Shown: positions 1 through 7,578 of the stretch, in pieces
Numbering within the stretch: the stretch's first letter is position 1
Layout: each line of letters starts with the position of its first letter
Assembly: GCA_910588245.1 (NCBI GenBank)
Contig: CAJUQP010000029.1
Location: 1 to 44,170, forward strand
Length of the DNA: 44,170 nt
Reading direction: 5' to 3'
From: an uncultured Muribaculaceae bacterium
Lineage (GTDB): Bacteria; Bacteroidota; Bacteroidia; Bacteroidales; Muribaculaceae
Program-made: the position numbers and the translations under genes
Notes under the pieces: generated by a model
What the model saw: the letters and a program-made list of their open reading frames with translations, nothing else
What the model was told of the DNA's origin: nothing
The model's database searches: none

Positions 1-163
1 CGTTTTTCTCGATAGCCATGCAGGTGGCACAGCGTTGTTTGCCGTGGAAATATATCACTTCCACTCTATCCTTTTCAGGAGATTTTGCAGTGGCGGTGTT
101 ATCTCCGCTTCCGCACGACATCAGCCCTATCATAAGGGCGAAAAACATCAATAACTTTTTCAT
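1..163 (-). CDS. ArsF-like thioredoxin-fold lipoprotein (3' part outside window)
   Basis: The gene begins at 163 on the minus strand and runs off the left edge, leaving about 54 residues. It opens with a lipoprotein signal peptide ending in MSCGSG, so the mature protein should be lipid-anchored with Cys17 at its N terminus. It then shows the stretch YFHGKQRCATCMAIEK, with a CxxC pair in a thioredoxin-like context. This stretch is what I remember of the ArsF family of Bacteroidota, which accompanies ArsG-type permeases for aromatic arsenicals. It lies 90 bases after the cation-transporter gene in the same direction, consistent with one ars operon led by ArsR. The exact substrate is not shown by the sequence, and another redox lipoprotein is possible. 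Confidence 0.7.
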   Translation of the reverse strand, partial: MKKLLMFFALMIGLMSCGSGDNTATAKSPEKDRVEVIYFHGKQRCATCMAIEKN

Positions 164-253
164 ATGCTTAAATGTATTTAATTGAGTTGTTGTTTGCCGA
201 ATCACGAACTATTATGTTCAAAATATATGCGGAGTTATCCGCATATATCAATC

Positions 254-1054
254 TTACTTCTTTGCAAGCGACAGAATTCTGATGGCTCCCATAATTACTA
301 TGCAGAACACAATCGATCCGATAACAAGGTCTGGAATTTGAGTGCCAAGCCACATCACAAGTAGTCCGGCGGCTATTACTCCGAGGTTGATTATAACATC
401 ATTGGAGGAAAATATGATACTTGCCTGAATGTGGGCTTCCTTACTGCGTGTGTGTTGAAGAATAACGAGACTGATTGCGTTCGCAATCAAGGCCAATGCC
501 GATACTGTTATCATTAGTGCATGATTCGGTACTTCATCAAGTCCGATGAACCGCTTGACGACCTCATACAATCCGATTACAGCCAGAAAAATCTGGAAAT
601 AACCGCTCGCCATTGCGACGCGTTTTTTCTTGAAGGCAGTAGCTCCGACCACAATAAGGCTCATTCCATATACCAAGGCATCCGCAAGCATATCAAGACT
701 GTCAGCTACAAGTCCCATTGAGCGGGAAATCAATCCTGTCGTCATTTCGATGATGAAGAAGCTGAAGTTGATGGCAAGTACCCACCAAAGTGCTTTACGC
801 TGTCTTTTGTCAGTGGCTGGACTGTCTGTAATTGCGGTTTCGTCGTTCTCCAGTTTGACAAACTTGCTCCCTAAATTAAGACTGTCAAGTGTAGAGGTCA
901 GATTCTCAAGGTCGCAGTTGCCGATGACTGTCAGAACCCGATTCTTCAGATCAAATTCAAGACCGTTAATGCCTGGTGTGTCTTCGAGTTTCATCCTGAT
1001 CAGCCGTTCCTCGCACGGACAATCCATTTTCATTATCTTATATGCATATCTCAT
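254..1054 (-). CDS. HMA-like domain fused to CDF-type cation transporter
   Basis: A 266-residue membrane protein. Residues about 1-70 resemble a heavy-metal-associated fold with the metal-site-like motif MDCPCEERL. A linker leads to a roughly 190-residue cation-diffusion-facilitator core. That core has the CDF signatures DSLDMLADAL in the second membrane helix and SSNDVIINLGVI in the fifth, which supply the Asp/Asn metal ligands. Members of the family export Zn, Cd, Co or related divalent ions by proton antiport. I chose the ATG at 1054 because it lies 5 bases after the ArsR stop; an in-frame start at 1078 would overlap that gene by 19 bases. The position between ArsR and an ArsF-like gene suggests metal-induced expression. 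The metal specificity cannot be read from the sequence. Confidence 0.83.
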   Translation of the reverse strand: MRYAYKIMKMDCPCEERLIRMKLEDTPGINGLEFDLKNRVLTVIGNCDLENLTSTLDSLNLGSKFVKLENDETAITDSPATDKRQRKALWWVLAINFSFFIIEMTTGLISRSMGLVADSLDMLADALVYGMSLIVVGATAFKKKRVAMASGYFQIFLAVIGLYEVVKRFIGLDEVPNHALMITVSALALIANAISLVILQHTRSKEAHIQASIIFSSNDVIINLGVIAAGLLVMWLGTQIPDLVIGSIVFCIVIMGAIRILSLAKK

Positions 1055-1059
1055 ATCCT

Positions 1060-1392
1060 TTAATCTTTGTTGCAGCAAAGTTTTCTATTAGGGTAGCAGT
1101 CCTTGAAAAGTTTGGCAAACATTTCCTGAGCGTCTCGCCAACTTTCCACATTTATGCAGTATTTAACTTTTGGTGGCTCGATGGTACCTTGTATCAGCCC
1201 CGCCTCTTTCAACTCGCTCAGATGTTGCGACACAGTGGCTTTCGCAATCGGAAGCACCTCGTGTATATCACCGAAGAAACATTCGTTTCTCTGAGCGAGA
1301 AAATGCAGGATTGCTATACGGGTGGGATGCCCCATCGCTTTTGCGAACCTCGCAAGACGCTCCTGTTCAGGCGTTATCTCTAATTTTGCCAT
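1060..1392 (-). CDS. ArsR/SmtB-family winged-helix repressor
   Basis: A 110-residue one-domain regulator with the ArsR layout. An N-terminal helix carries MGHPTRIAILHFL, the recognition helix reads ATVSQHLSELKEAGLI, and a beta wing follows (TIEPPKVKYCIN). Candidate thiol ligands are Cys38 in NECFFGD, a Cys in the wing strand, and a CC pair near the C terminus (RKLCCNKD). Family members dissociate from DNA when they bind As(III), Sb(III) or divalent metals. The gene is first in a minus-strand operon with the HMA-CDF transporter and the ArsF-like lipoprotein, so autorepression of that operon is the expected job. Which metalloid or metal it senses is not decided by the sequence. Confidence 0.88.
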   Translation of the reverse strand: MAKLEITPEQERLARFAKAMGHPTRIAILHFLAQRNECFFGDIHEVLPIAKATVSQHLSELKEAGLIQGTIEPPKVKYCINVESWRDAQEMFAKLFKDCYPNRKLCCNKD

Positions 1393-1414
1393 ATCATTCT
1401 TTGTTTGATGTTCG

Positions 1415-1445
1415 CAAAATTAAAACAATAGTTGACATGACCAAA
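1415..1445 (-). promoter_or_regulatory. Bacteroidales promoter of the ars-like operon
   Basis: On the minus strand TTTG (1442-1445) is followed after exactly 19 bases by TAATTTTG (1415-1422), matching the TTTG-N19-TAnnTTTG pattern of Bacteroides sigma-ABfr promoters. The -7 box ends 22 bases before the ArsR start codon. An imperfect inverted repeat TTGA-N6-TCAA lies further upstream near 1482-1497 and could be part of an operator. That operator is only a suggestion. Confidence 0.7.
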
Positions 1446-1581
1446 TAATTTTATGACTTATTTTTATGGCAATCCCATTAGTTGATTTATGTCAATTGTA
1501 CCGCTATTGGTTCTTGAATCGAGAAAAACGCTGATTTTCAATACAAATTAGCAATTCCTTGATATGACTTTCCCCAACTTC

Positions 1582-2115
1582 TCATAATTTCTTTTCAAAC
1601 ATGGCAAGGTCAACAGTATCCGGTAAATTTTGAAACTTTGTTTCGCATATTCCTGCCAGCCTGTATCCCAACATGGGATACATATTGAAAGGGCGAGTGT
1701 TCTTGACTTGCGTATCAAGTCTCACCACTTCATATCCCATCTCCTTACAATACTTTTCAAAAAAGGACACGAAGATTTTTCCGAATCCTCGGCCCCCGGA
1801 ATCAGGATCTACCACGAGTGTATGAAGAATCCCAACTTTGGAATCATCCGCAGGGAAAGACCACTCTACTGACGAATATGCCGATGGTTGCTCTTGATTG
1901 ATGATGGCTGATGCGACAACCTCATCATCCATTGTCATGACATAGAGCGTGTCGTCTTCAAGCGCCTTTATTGCCGTCGACCGTATCGGATAGACTCTCG
2001 AATCCCATCCGATCGAAACCAATCCGGCTTCTTCCAGGGCATGGAGCTTATTGTAAATGACTGCCACCGCAGCCACATCTTGGAGGGTAGCTTTTCTTAT
2101 ATTCGGATTCATCAT
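1582..2115 (-). CDS. GNAT-family N-acetyltransferase
   Basis: A 177-residue protein with a GNAT fold. It starts with NIRKATLQDVAAVAVIYN, the usual first strand and helix. The acetyl-CoA binding motif A follows in VVDPDSGGRGFGKIFV, where the Q/RxxGxG/A loop is GGRGFG, and then RLDTQVKNTRPFNMYPMLGY, typical of motif B. The family transfers an acetyl group from acetyl-CoA to an amine, but the acceptor here is unknown. The tandem ATGs at 2115 and 2112 fit the domain start; the frame stays open to an ATG at 2154, which would add 13 unlike residues. It stands between the ars operon and hxlR with no close partner. Confidence 0.8.
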   Translation of the reverse strand: MMNPNIRKATLQDVAAVAVIYNKLHALEEAGLVSIGWDSRVYPIRSTAIKALEDDTLYVMTMDDEVVASAIINQEQPSAYSSVEWSFPADDSKVGILHTLVVDPDSGGRGFGKIFVSFFEKYCKEMGYEVVRLDTQVKNTRPFNMYPMLGYRLAGICETKFQNLPDTVDLAMFEKKL

Positions 2116-2285
2116 AGTTATTTGCAACTTTCTTTTTGAAAATATCGGGTCCAACGAACCGGGGGATATTGTGAACAGGGGAACAGTCTTCCAAATGCCC
2201 GGCTAAGAAGTTGCCTAAAATGAACATTAAATTATGGGCGGCAATTTTCATTTCCGGTCAACTTCATAGGTTAATAGGTTGAACA

Positions 2286-2669
2286 TTACACCGTTTGACC
2301 GATTACTTCCTCAAACTCCTTGCGGTGATTCATCACCCGCTTCATGTTGGTCTGCGCCCACTCCGTCAGCTGCTGGATCAGCGGAAGAAGTGATTTCCCG
2401 ACCTCTGTAAGGCGGTATTCGACTTTAGGCGGAACGACGGCATACACTTTCCTATCGATAAATCCGTCAGCTTCCAAAGTTCTCAGTGTCGACGAAAGCA
2501 CCCTTGATGACACATCGGGGATCAGGCGGCTTAGCTCATTGAACCGGACAACTCCCTGTTCGCCGATGATAAGCACTGTAAGAAGTGCCCACTTGTTGCC
2601 AAAACGGGCTATGACGTTTCTGACAGGGCACATCTCTATTATGGAACCCTTTTCCTCTTTCTTTCTCAT
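2286..2669 (-). CDS. HxlR/MarR-like winged-helix regulator
   Basis: A 127-residue HxlR-type regulator. It has the family opening CPVRNVIARFGNKWALLTVL, a recognition region SSRVLSSTLRTLEADGFI, and the wing VVPPKVEYRLTEVGKSL. Cys14 occupies the place of the redox-sensing Cys in YodB and HypR of Bacillus, so thiol or electrophile sensing is possible. It is divergent from the cupin gene at 2899, and the shared 229-base gap holds repeated GTAAC half-sites, so it probably controls that gene and itself. On the minus strand a TAACTTTG box (2695-2702) lies 25 bases before the start codon. Confidence 0.87.
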   Translation of the reverse strand: MRKKEEKGSIIEMCPVRNVIARFGNKWALLTVLIIGEQGVVRFNELSRLIPDVSSRVLSSTLRTLEADGFIDRKVYAVVPPKVEYRLTEVGKSLLPLIQQLTEWAQTNMKRVMNHRKEFEEVIGQTV

Positions 2670-2814
2670 ATCTCCTGATACTTACTTTTAATTGCAAAGT
2701 TAGTAAACAACTTTAATATATCATACAAAAAACAACCATCCTTTTGCATCTTGGATAAAAAACTGTTGCCCCTGAATTTTTTTCTCTCTGATTATCAGCA
2801 AAACCGATAAAAAG

Positions 2815-2872
2815 GTTACTATGGGCTAAAAATGTAACTTCTTGACAAGCAGGCATTATTGTTGTAACTTTG
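2815..2872 (+). promoter_or_regulatory. Cupin promoter with GTAAC operator-like repeats
   Basis: TTG at 2842-2844 and TAACTTTG at 2865-2872, 20 bases apart, form a good Bacteroidales promoter for the cupin gene. GTTAC (2815-2819) and GTAAC (2834-2838) make an inverted pair, and GTAACTT recurs at 2864-2870, overlapping the -7 box and exactly 30 bases after the first GTAACTT. This placement fits an operator for the divergent HxlR regulator. The binding role is inference. Confidence 0.6.
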
Positions 2873-2898
2873 CAGTGCGTAAACAAAAACTCAATGTT

Positions 2899-3348
2899 AT
2901 GAAACAGATTCAGACAATCGAAAAAGGCGCTAACTTCAGCGCGGCAAACTTCGGCAAACTCGCCGACATCAAGGATTACGTTCTCGAACTCGATCCGGAA
3001 GTCAAGATACCCGGAAAAGTATTCGGCGGTCAGGCTGTCGGCGCAACGGGCGCCGAGTTCTCATTTCAGGTATTCGCACCCGGTCAGGAAACAGGCTTCC
3101 TCCACACCCACAAGAATCATGAGGAGCTCTACTTCTTCATAAAAGGAAATGGAGAGTTTCAGGTTGACGGCGAAGTCTTTCCTGTTGAGGAAGGCTCCGT
3201 AGTGCGCGTGGCTCCGGACGGTCGCCGCAGCGTGCGCAACAACGGCACAGCCCCACTTGTGATGCTCTGCGTGCAGTATCGCGGCAACATATTCACCGCC
3301 GAGGACGCCGCCGATGGAAACATTCTCAATGAACCGGTAAAATGGTGA
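2899..3348 (+). CDS. Cupin-domain protein
   Basis: A 149-residue single-cupin protein. Cupin motif 1 is GFLHTHKNHEELYFFIKGNG, which supplies two His and one Glu metal ligands. Motif 2 (PVEEGSVVRVAPDGRRSVRN) has Arg where the fourth ligand His usually lies, so metal binding may be incomplete or this may be a non-enzymatic cupin. There is no signal peptide. The ATG at 2899 was chosen over 2842 because the promoter -7 box (2865-2872) lies between them. Control by the divergent HxlR regulator is likely. Small cupins paired with HxlR regulators are often stress-related, but the substrate is unknown. Confidence 0.85.
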   Translation: MKQIQTIEKGANFSAANFGKLADIKDYVLELDPEVKIPGKVFGGQAVGATGAEFSFQVFAPGQETGFLHTHKNHEELYFFIKGNGEFQVDGEVFPVEEGSVVRVAPDGRRSVRNNGTAPLVMLCVQYRGNIFTAEDAADGNILNEPVKW

Positions 3349-3503
3349 ATGTAAAAAAGGGATCAGGAATCGCAGAATACTCGGAGGCTCTTGATACTTT
3401 TCAACAACAATACAATGGATAAGGAAGAGAATCTTGGCCCGATGAAGTTGATATTCAACTATAACAATATATTCTACAGTTTTTTCTATGATGACATCAG
3501 CGG

Positions 3504-3812
3504 TTGCATCCCCGCTCGCTTAACTCCAACGGCGGCCGCAATGCCACATCTCCGATTCCATGGATCAACTTCCCGCTTATGAGCCGTGCCGGAGAGATTG
3601 AGAACGCCGTGATGATTCTTCATGGAGAGAAAGCCCATTCCTTCTATTTCGGCAACGACGCTTACAAGAAACTCACCGTCACTCCTGGCAAGGAAAACAA
3701 CAAGCTTTTCATGGTGATTCCCGGGGCAAGCCACACCGACCTCTACGATCAGAAAGATATCATACCGTTTGCCCAGATCGAAAATTTCTTCAGAGAATAT
3801 CTCGACAAATAG
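3504..3812 (+). pseudogene. 3' relic of an alpha/beta hydrolase
   Basis: About 90 codons match the C-terminal end of a dienelactone-hydrolase-like alpha/beta hydrolase: SPIPWINFPLMSRAGEIENA, then AVMILHGEKAHSFYFGNDAY, then VIPGASHTDLYD with the catalytic-type His, then a closing helix. The N-terminal two thirds, including the nucleophile elbow, are missing. Upstream (3349-3503) the reading frames are short and broken. The 'start' at 3504 is just the first ATG of the open stretch. I read it as the remains of a gene lost by deletion. A functional short protein is unlikely because no nucleophile is left. Confidence 0.72.
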
Positions 3813-3838
3813 ATTCTTGGAAATAAACCTCAATTGCG

Positions 3839-3865
3839 ACAAAAGGCGGTTATTCCGCCTTTTGT
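3839..3865 (+). terminator. Hairpin terminator after the hydrolase relic
   Basis: A perfect 11-base-pair stem ACAAAAGGCGG / CCGCCTTTTGT with a TTATT loop, followed by TGTC and TTAAG. It lies 27 bases after the relic's stop codon and could act on either strand. Confidence 0.75.
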
Positions 3866-3967
3866 TGTCTTAAGACAGCATTAGCGACCATACCTCCCCT
3901 ATATAATATAGCTGGCGCCCTCACCCTCAAATCTTTCCCAATCAATAAAGGCCTCCGTATGGCATTA

Positions 3968-3998
3968 CCGTGCCGAGGCCGCAAGCCTCGGTTTCCCC
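3968..3998 (+). repeat. Dispersed palindromic element, copy 1
   Basis: CCGTGCCGAGGC-CGCAA-GCCTCGGTTTCCCC forms a 7-base-pair stem (3973-3979 with 3985-3991). A second copy with the same layout stands at 41691-41719 and differs by a paired change in the stem. It lies in the gap before the beta-lactamase gene, in a REP-like intergenic position. Confidence 0.55.
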
Positions 3999-4086
3999 GG
4001 GCCTCTAAATCCATTTCAACAAAGATTTGCATGATCCATGAATTCTTCCGAAATTTGCAGCATAATTCAAATCGAATCCGAAATTT

Positions 4087-5040
4087 ATGAGAACAGGCTT
4101 ATCCCTTGTCATACTTTGCGCGGCAGCTATGCTGCCCGCATGTTCATCTAAAAAGACTGACAATCAACAGATCATATCCGCTCAACAGGATAAGGCTTTG
4201 CAAGGACTCGAAGACTCACTGCGAAACATCGCCGGTGCCTATCCGGGAGAAATCGGAGTGGCCCTTATCACTGACCGTGGCGACACACTGACTGTCAACA
4301 ACGAAGACAAATATCCGCTGATGAGCGTCTTCAAACTTCACCAAGCCATATCCATCTGCCGTCTTTTCGAGAAAGAAGGCCGGTCGCTCGACACTGTCGT
4401 CAGCATCGACAGAACCTCGCTCAACCCACATACATGGTCACCGATGCTGAAAGAGATACCGGGCGATCCGATAAAGATATCCATAAAGGATCTGCTGCGG
4501 TATACTCTTGCGCAGAGCGACAATAACGCGAGCAACTGGCTTTTTGAGAATGTGGAAGGAGTGCAACAGACCGACAGCCTCATCGCCACGATAATTCCAC
4601 GTGAGAGTTTCCGTCTTTCAGTCACCGAGGCTGAAATGTGGGATAACCACGAGCTATCTTACGACAACCACTCTTCACCCCTCGGTGCCACCATACTGAT
4701 CAACCGGCTTTTCAACGACAGCATAACAGGTAAAGAAAACGCAGATTTCATCCGCACTACCCTGCAGGAGTGCAAGACCGCAACCGACAGGATAGCCGCT
4801 CCGTTCGCCGGCAGAGAGAATGTTGCAATCGGCCACAAGACCGGATCCGGATTCAGGAATGAAGCCGGCATTCTTTCGGCCCACAACGATGTGGCCCATA
4901 TCATCCTCCCCTCCCGGCGCTCTTACTCGCTCGCAGTGCTCGTGAAGGATTTCAACGGTTCCGAGGCAGAGGCTGCGTCTGCCATCTCACGCATCTCATC
5001 CGCAGTGTATCAGGCTATGGAGAAGCAGGAACGGCAATGA
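4087..5040 (+). CDS. Class A beta-lactamase (subclass A2, CfxA/PER-like)
   Basis: A 317-residue serine beta-lactamase that hydrolyses the beta-lactam ring in the periplasm. The complete active-site set is visible: S80-V-F-K83 (the SxxK nucleophile and base), S144-D-N146, the omega-loop Glu in TEAEMWDN (E181 or E183, as the Glu166 equivalent) and K251-T-G253. The N terminus is a lipoprotein signal peptide with lipobox LPAC (Cys19), so the enzyme is probably membrane-anchored, as other Bacteroidales A2 enzymes can be. Length and motifs fit CfxA, CepA and CblA relatives. It has no mobile-element neighbours in the window, which suggests a resident chromosomal gene. The spectrum cannot be read from the sequence. 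A weak promoter (TTTG-N20-GAAATTTG) lies just upstream. Confidence 0.93.
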   Translation: MRTGLSLVILCAAAMLPACSSKKTDNQQIISAQQDKALQGLEDSLRNIAGAYPGEIGVALITDRGDTLTVNNEDKYPLMSVFKLHQAISICRLFEKEGRSLDTVVSIDRTSLNPHTWSPMLKEIPGDPIKISIKDLLRYTLAQSDNNASNWLFENVEGVQQTDSLIATIIPRESFRLSVTEAEMWDNHELSYDNHSSPLGATILINRLFNDSITGKENADFIRTTLQECKTATDRIAAPFAGRENVAIGHKTGSGFRNEAGILSAHNDVAHIILPSRRSYSLAVLVKDFNGSEAEAASAISRISSAVYQAMEKQERQ

Positions 5041-5076
5041 TATTGACCAGGGAGGAAGACACCTTACAGATTACAC

Positions 5077-5100
5077 TGAATTATACTTCCGGATAATTCA
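5077..5100 (+). terminator. Possible hairpin after the beta-lactamase gene
   Basis: TGAATTAT and ATAATTCA pair perfectly over 8 bases around ACTTCCGG, 36 bases after the stop codon. The stem is AT-rich and has no clear T tract, so termination is only likely, not certain. Confidence 0.4.
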
Positions 5101-5189
5101 CATTACCTGCAAAACCTTTAAAATTCCTTAAATCAGGCTTTGTCGGCCCTTTTTGGATGCGCGGCTCCCGCTATTTCGCGATTTTTTTG

Positions 5190-5197
5190 TAAATTTG
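5190..5197 (+). promoter_or_regulatory. -7 promoter box of glyS
   Basis: TAAATTTG matches the TAnnTTTG box and lies 108 bases before the glyS start. A TTTG at the proper distance upstream is not obvious. The rest of the 265-base gap shows no ORF or strong structure beyond the hairpin at 5077-5100. Confidence 0.5.
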
Positions 5198-5305
5198 CAA
5201 ATTGTAGTGAATCATTCACTCCTTTTTTAAGACTTCTAACAATAATCCTTCCGCTCCCCGCATTTCCGCAGGAAGCCACAAAGGGATGTAACTATCAGGA
5301 AAATA

Positions 5306-6850
5306 ATGGCAAAACAGGAAGACGTCTTCAAGACCATCGTGGCCCATGCCAAAGAATATGGGTTTGTGTTCCAATCAAGTGAGATCTACGACGGACTGTC
5401 GGCTGTCTACGACTACGGACAGAACGGCGTCGAGCTCAAAAACAATATCAAACGCTATTGGTGGGAGGCCATGACCATGCTCCACGACAACATCGTGGGC
5501 ATCGACTCGGCCATCTTCATGCACCCGACCATCTGGAAGGCCTCTGGCCACGTCGACGCCTTCAACGATCCGCTCATCGACAACAAAGACTCCAAGAAAC
5601 GCTACCGCGCAGATGTGCTCATCGAGGAGGAGATTGCCAAATTCGATGATAAGATCGACAAAGAGGTGGCAAAGGCCCGCAAACGTTTCGGCGACAGCTT
5701 CGACGAGGCAATGTTCCGTCAGACCAATCCCCGCGTGCTTGAGCACCAGAAAAAACGCGACGAACTTCATGAGCGCTTCTCCACGGCCATGAACGCCAAC
5801 GATCTCGCCGACCTGCGCCAGATCATAATAGACTATGAGATCGTCGATCCAATCTCCGGCACACGCAACTGGACTGACGTGCGCCAGTTCAACCTGATGT
5901 TCAAGACCGAGATGGGTTCCACTGCCGACGGAGCAATGGAGGTATATCTCCGTCCGGAGACGGCCCAGGGCATATTCGTAAACTATCTCAACGTGCAGAA
6001 GACAGGACGCATGCGCATTCCTTTCGGCATAGCGCAGATCGGAAAAGCATTCCGCAACGAGATTGTGGCACGTCAGTTCATTTTCCGCATGCGCGAGTTC
6101 GAACAGATGGAGATGCAGTTCTTCGTGCGTCCGGGCGAGGAGCTCAAATGGTTCGACACATGGCGCCAGACTCGCCTCAAATGGCACAAGGCTCTCGGTC
6201 TCGGCGATGAGAAATACCGTTTCCACGACCACGAGAAACTTGCCCACTATGCCAACGCCGCCACCGACATCGAATTCCAGATGCCTTTCGGATTCAAGGA
6301 GGTGGAGGGCATACACTCCCGCACCAACTTCGACCTCTCGCAGCACGAAAAGTTCTCCGGCAAGAAGATCCAGTACTTCGATCCCGAACTCAACGAAAGC
6401 TACACCCCCTACGTAATTGAGACATCGATCGGCGTAGACCGCATGTTCCTCAGCGTGCTCTGCAGCTGCTATGAAGACCAGCAGCTCGAAGGGGGCGACC
6501 ACCGCGTGGTGCTCCACTTCCCCGCCCCACTCGCTCCGGTGAAATGCGCTGTGCTTCCACTCGTGAAGAAAGACGGCCTTCCTGAAAAGGCACGCGAGAT
6601 CCAGCACCGCCTCCGTTTCGACTTCACCTGTCAGGTGGATGAAAAGGACTCCATCGGTAAACGCTACCGCCGTCAGGATGCCATCGGCACACCCTACTGT
6701 ATAACCGTGGATCATCAGACCCTCGAAGACAACACCGTGACTCTGCGCCACCGCGACAGCATGGAGCAGGAGCGCGTGAATGTCGATGATCTGGAGAAGA
6801 TTCTTGCTGAGAAAGTGAGTCTCAACAGCCTTCTCCGCAAACTGCTCTGA
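5306..6850 (+). CDS. glyS: Glycyl-tRNA synthetase (homodimeric type)
   Basis: A 514-residue class II aminoacyl-tRNA synthetase that charges tRNA-Gly in the cytoplasm. It is the single-chain alpha2 form, not the GlyQ/GlyS tetramer. Visible elements are the N-terminal VYDYGQNGVELKNNI region, the GTRNWTDVRQFNLMF segment, motif 2 around FRNEIVARQFIFRMREFEQM, motif 3 in ETSIGVDRMFLSVL, and a C-terminal anticodon-binding domain (about 410-505) with LAPVKCAVLPL. Length is normal for the family. The ATG at 5306 begins MAKQEDVFKTIVAHAKEYGF, the usual start. It appears to be transcribed alone, ending at the hairpin at 6862. Confidence 0.97.
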   Translation: MAKQEDVFKTIVAHAKEYGFVFQSSEIYDGLSAVYDYGQNGVELKNNIKRYWWEAMTMLHDNIVGIDSAIFMHPTIWKASGHVDAFNDPLIDNKDSKKRYRADVLIEEEIAKFDDKIDKEVAKARKRFGDSFDEAMFRQTNPRVLEHQKKRDELHERFSTAMNANDLADLRQIIIDYEIVDPISGTRNWTDVRQFNLMFKTEMGSTADGAMEVYLRPETAQGIFVNYLNVQKTGRMRIPFGIAQIGKAFRNEIVARQFIFRMREFEQMEMQFFVRPGEELKWFDTWRQTRLKWHKALGLGDEKYRFHDHEKLAHYANAATDIEFQMPFGFKEVEGIHSRTNFDLSQHEKFSGKKIQYFDPELNESYTPYVIETSIGVDRMFLSVLCSCYEDQQLEGGDHRVVLHFPAPLAPVKCAVLPLVKKDGLPEKAREIQHRLRFDFTCQVDEKDSIGKRYRRQDAIGTPYCITVDHQTLEDNTVTLRHRDSMEQERVNVDDLEKILAEKVSLNSLLRKLL

Positions 6851-6861
6851 CCCGGACAAAG

Positions 6862-6891
6862 GCGATGCGACGGCACTCTCCGTCGCGTCGC
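6862..6891 (+). terminator. Hairpin after glyS
   Basis: GCGATGCGACGG pairs with CCGTCGCGTCGC (12 base pairs including one G-T wobble) around a CACTCT loop, 11 bases after the glyS stop. No T tract follows, so it may be an RNA-stabilising hairpin as well as a terminator. Confidence 0.5.
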
Positions 6892-6961
6892 TGAACCGCA
6901 GTCGAGCATTTTACGTTCCTATTGACATACGGAAGTAAGTCAAAAAAAAGAATTAAAGCGT

Positions 6962-7552
6962 ATGAAAAAGATGTTCAAAAAGATCCTCATGGCAGTCGTG
7001 GCCCTGGTCATGACATCGTCGCTCTCATCGTGCAACTACAACTCGCTCGTTGAGAAGCAGCAGACTGTCGACCAGGCATGGGCCCAGGTCGAGAACCAGT
7101 ATCAGCGCCGTGCCGATCTCATTCCCAACCTGGTGAACACCGTGAAGGGTTACTCCACCCATGAGAGCGAGACGCTCACGAAAGTGACAGAGGCCCGCGC
7201 AAAAGCCACCTCCATAACTATCGACGCCGATAATCTCAACGAAGAGACCCTCGCGAAATTCCAGGAGGCCCAGGGAGAACTTTCCCAGGCCCTCAAATCG
7301 CTTCTCGCAGTCACCGAGGCTTACCCCGATTTGAAAGCAAACGAGAACTTCATGAATCTTCAGACCCAGCTCGAGGGGACGGAGAACCGTATCGCCACAG
7401 AGCGGATGAGATATACGGAGGCTGTGAAAGACTACAACACAAGCATAAAGAAATTCCCCACCACGATCTATGCCGGGTGGTTCGGATTCAAGGAGAAACC
7501 CCAGTTCAAGGCCGATGCCGGTGCCTCCAAAGCACCTGAGGTCTCTTTCTGA
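6962..7552 (+). CDS. LemA-family lipoprotein
   Basis: A 196-residue LemA protein. The N terminus is a lipoprotein signal with LSSC as lipobox. The LemA core follows with the family hallmark QRRADLIPNLVNTVKGY, long coiled helices, and the closing part ENRIATERMRYTEAVKDYN ... FPTTIYAGWFGF. LemA proteins are membrane-anchored helical bundles of unclear biochemical role, often linked to envelope stress. The FKBP-type gene follows after 26 bases in the same direction, so the two are likely co-transcribed. The ATG at 6962 gives the complete signal peptide. Confidence 0.92.
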   Translation: MKKMFKKILMAVVALVMTSSLSSCNYNSLVEKQQTVDQAWAQVENQYQRRADLIPNLVNTVKGYSTHESETLTKVTEARAKATSITIDADNLNEETLAKFQEAQGELSQALKSLLAVTEAYPDLKANENFMNLQTQLEGTENRIATERMRYTEAVKDYNTSIKKFPTTIYAGWFGFKEKPQFKADAGASKAPEVSF

Positions 7553-7578
7553 AATCTCCGGTCACCTAACATCCTAAT

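Noticed and set aside
2048..2251. 67-codon minus-strand ORF between hxlR and the GNAT gene
   Set aside because: It overlaps the GNAT start in another frame and has no recognisable feature.
5375..6859. 494-codon open frame antisense to glyS
   Set aside because: It lies wholly within a certain glyS gene. Its composition (Val/Leu/Glu/His-rich, no domain) is the usual shadow of a GC-biased gene.
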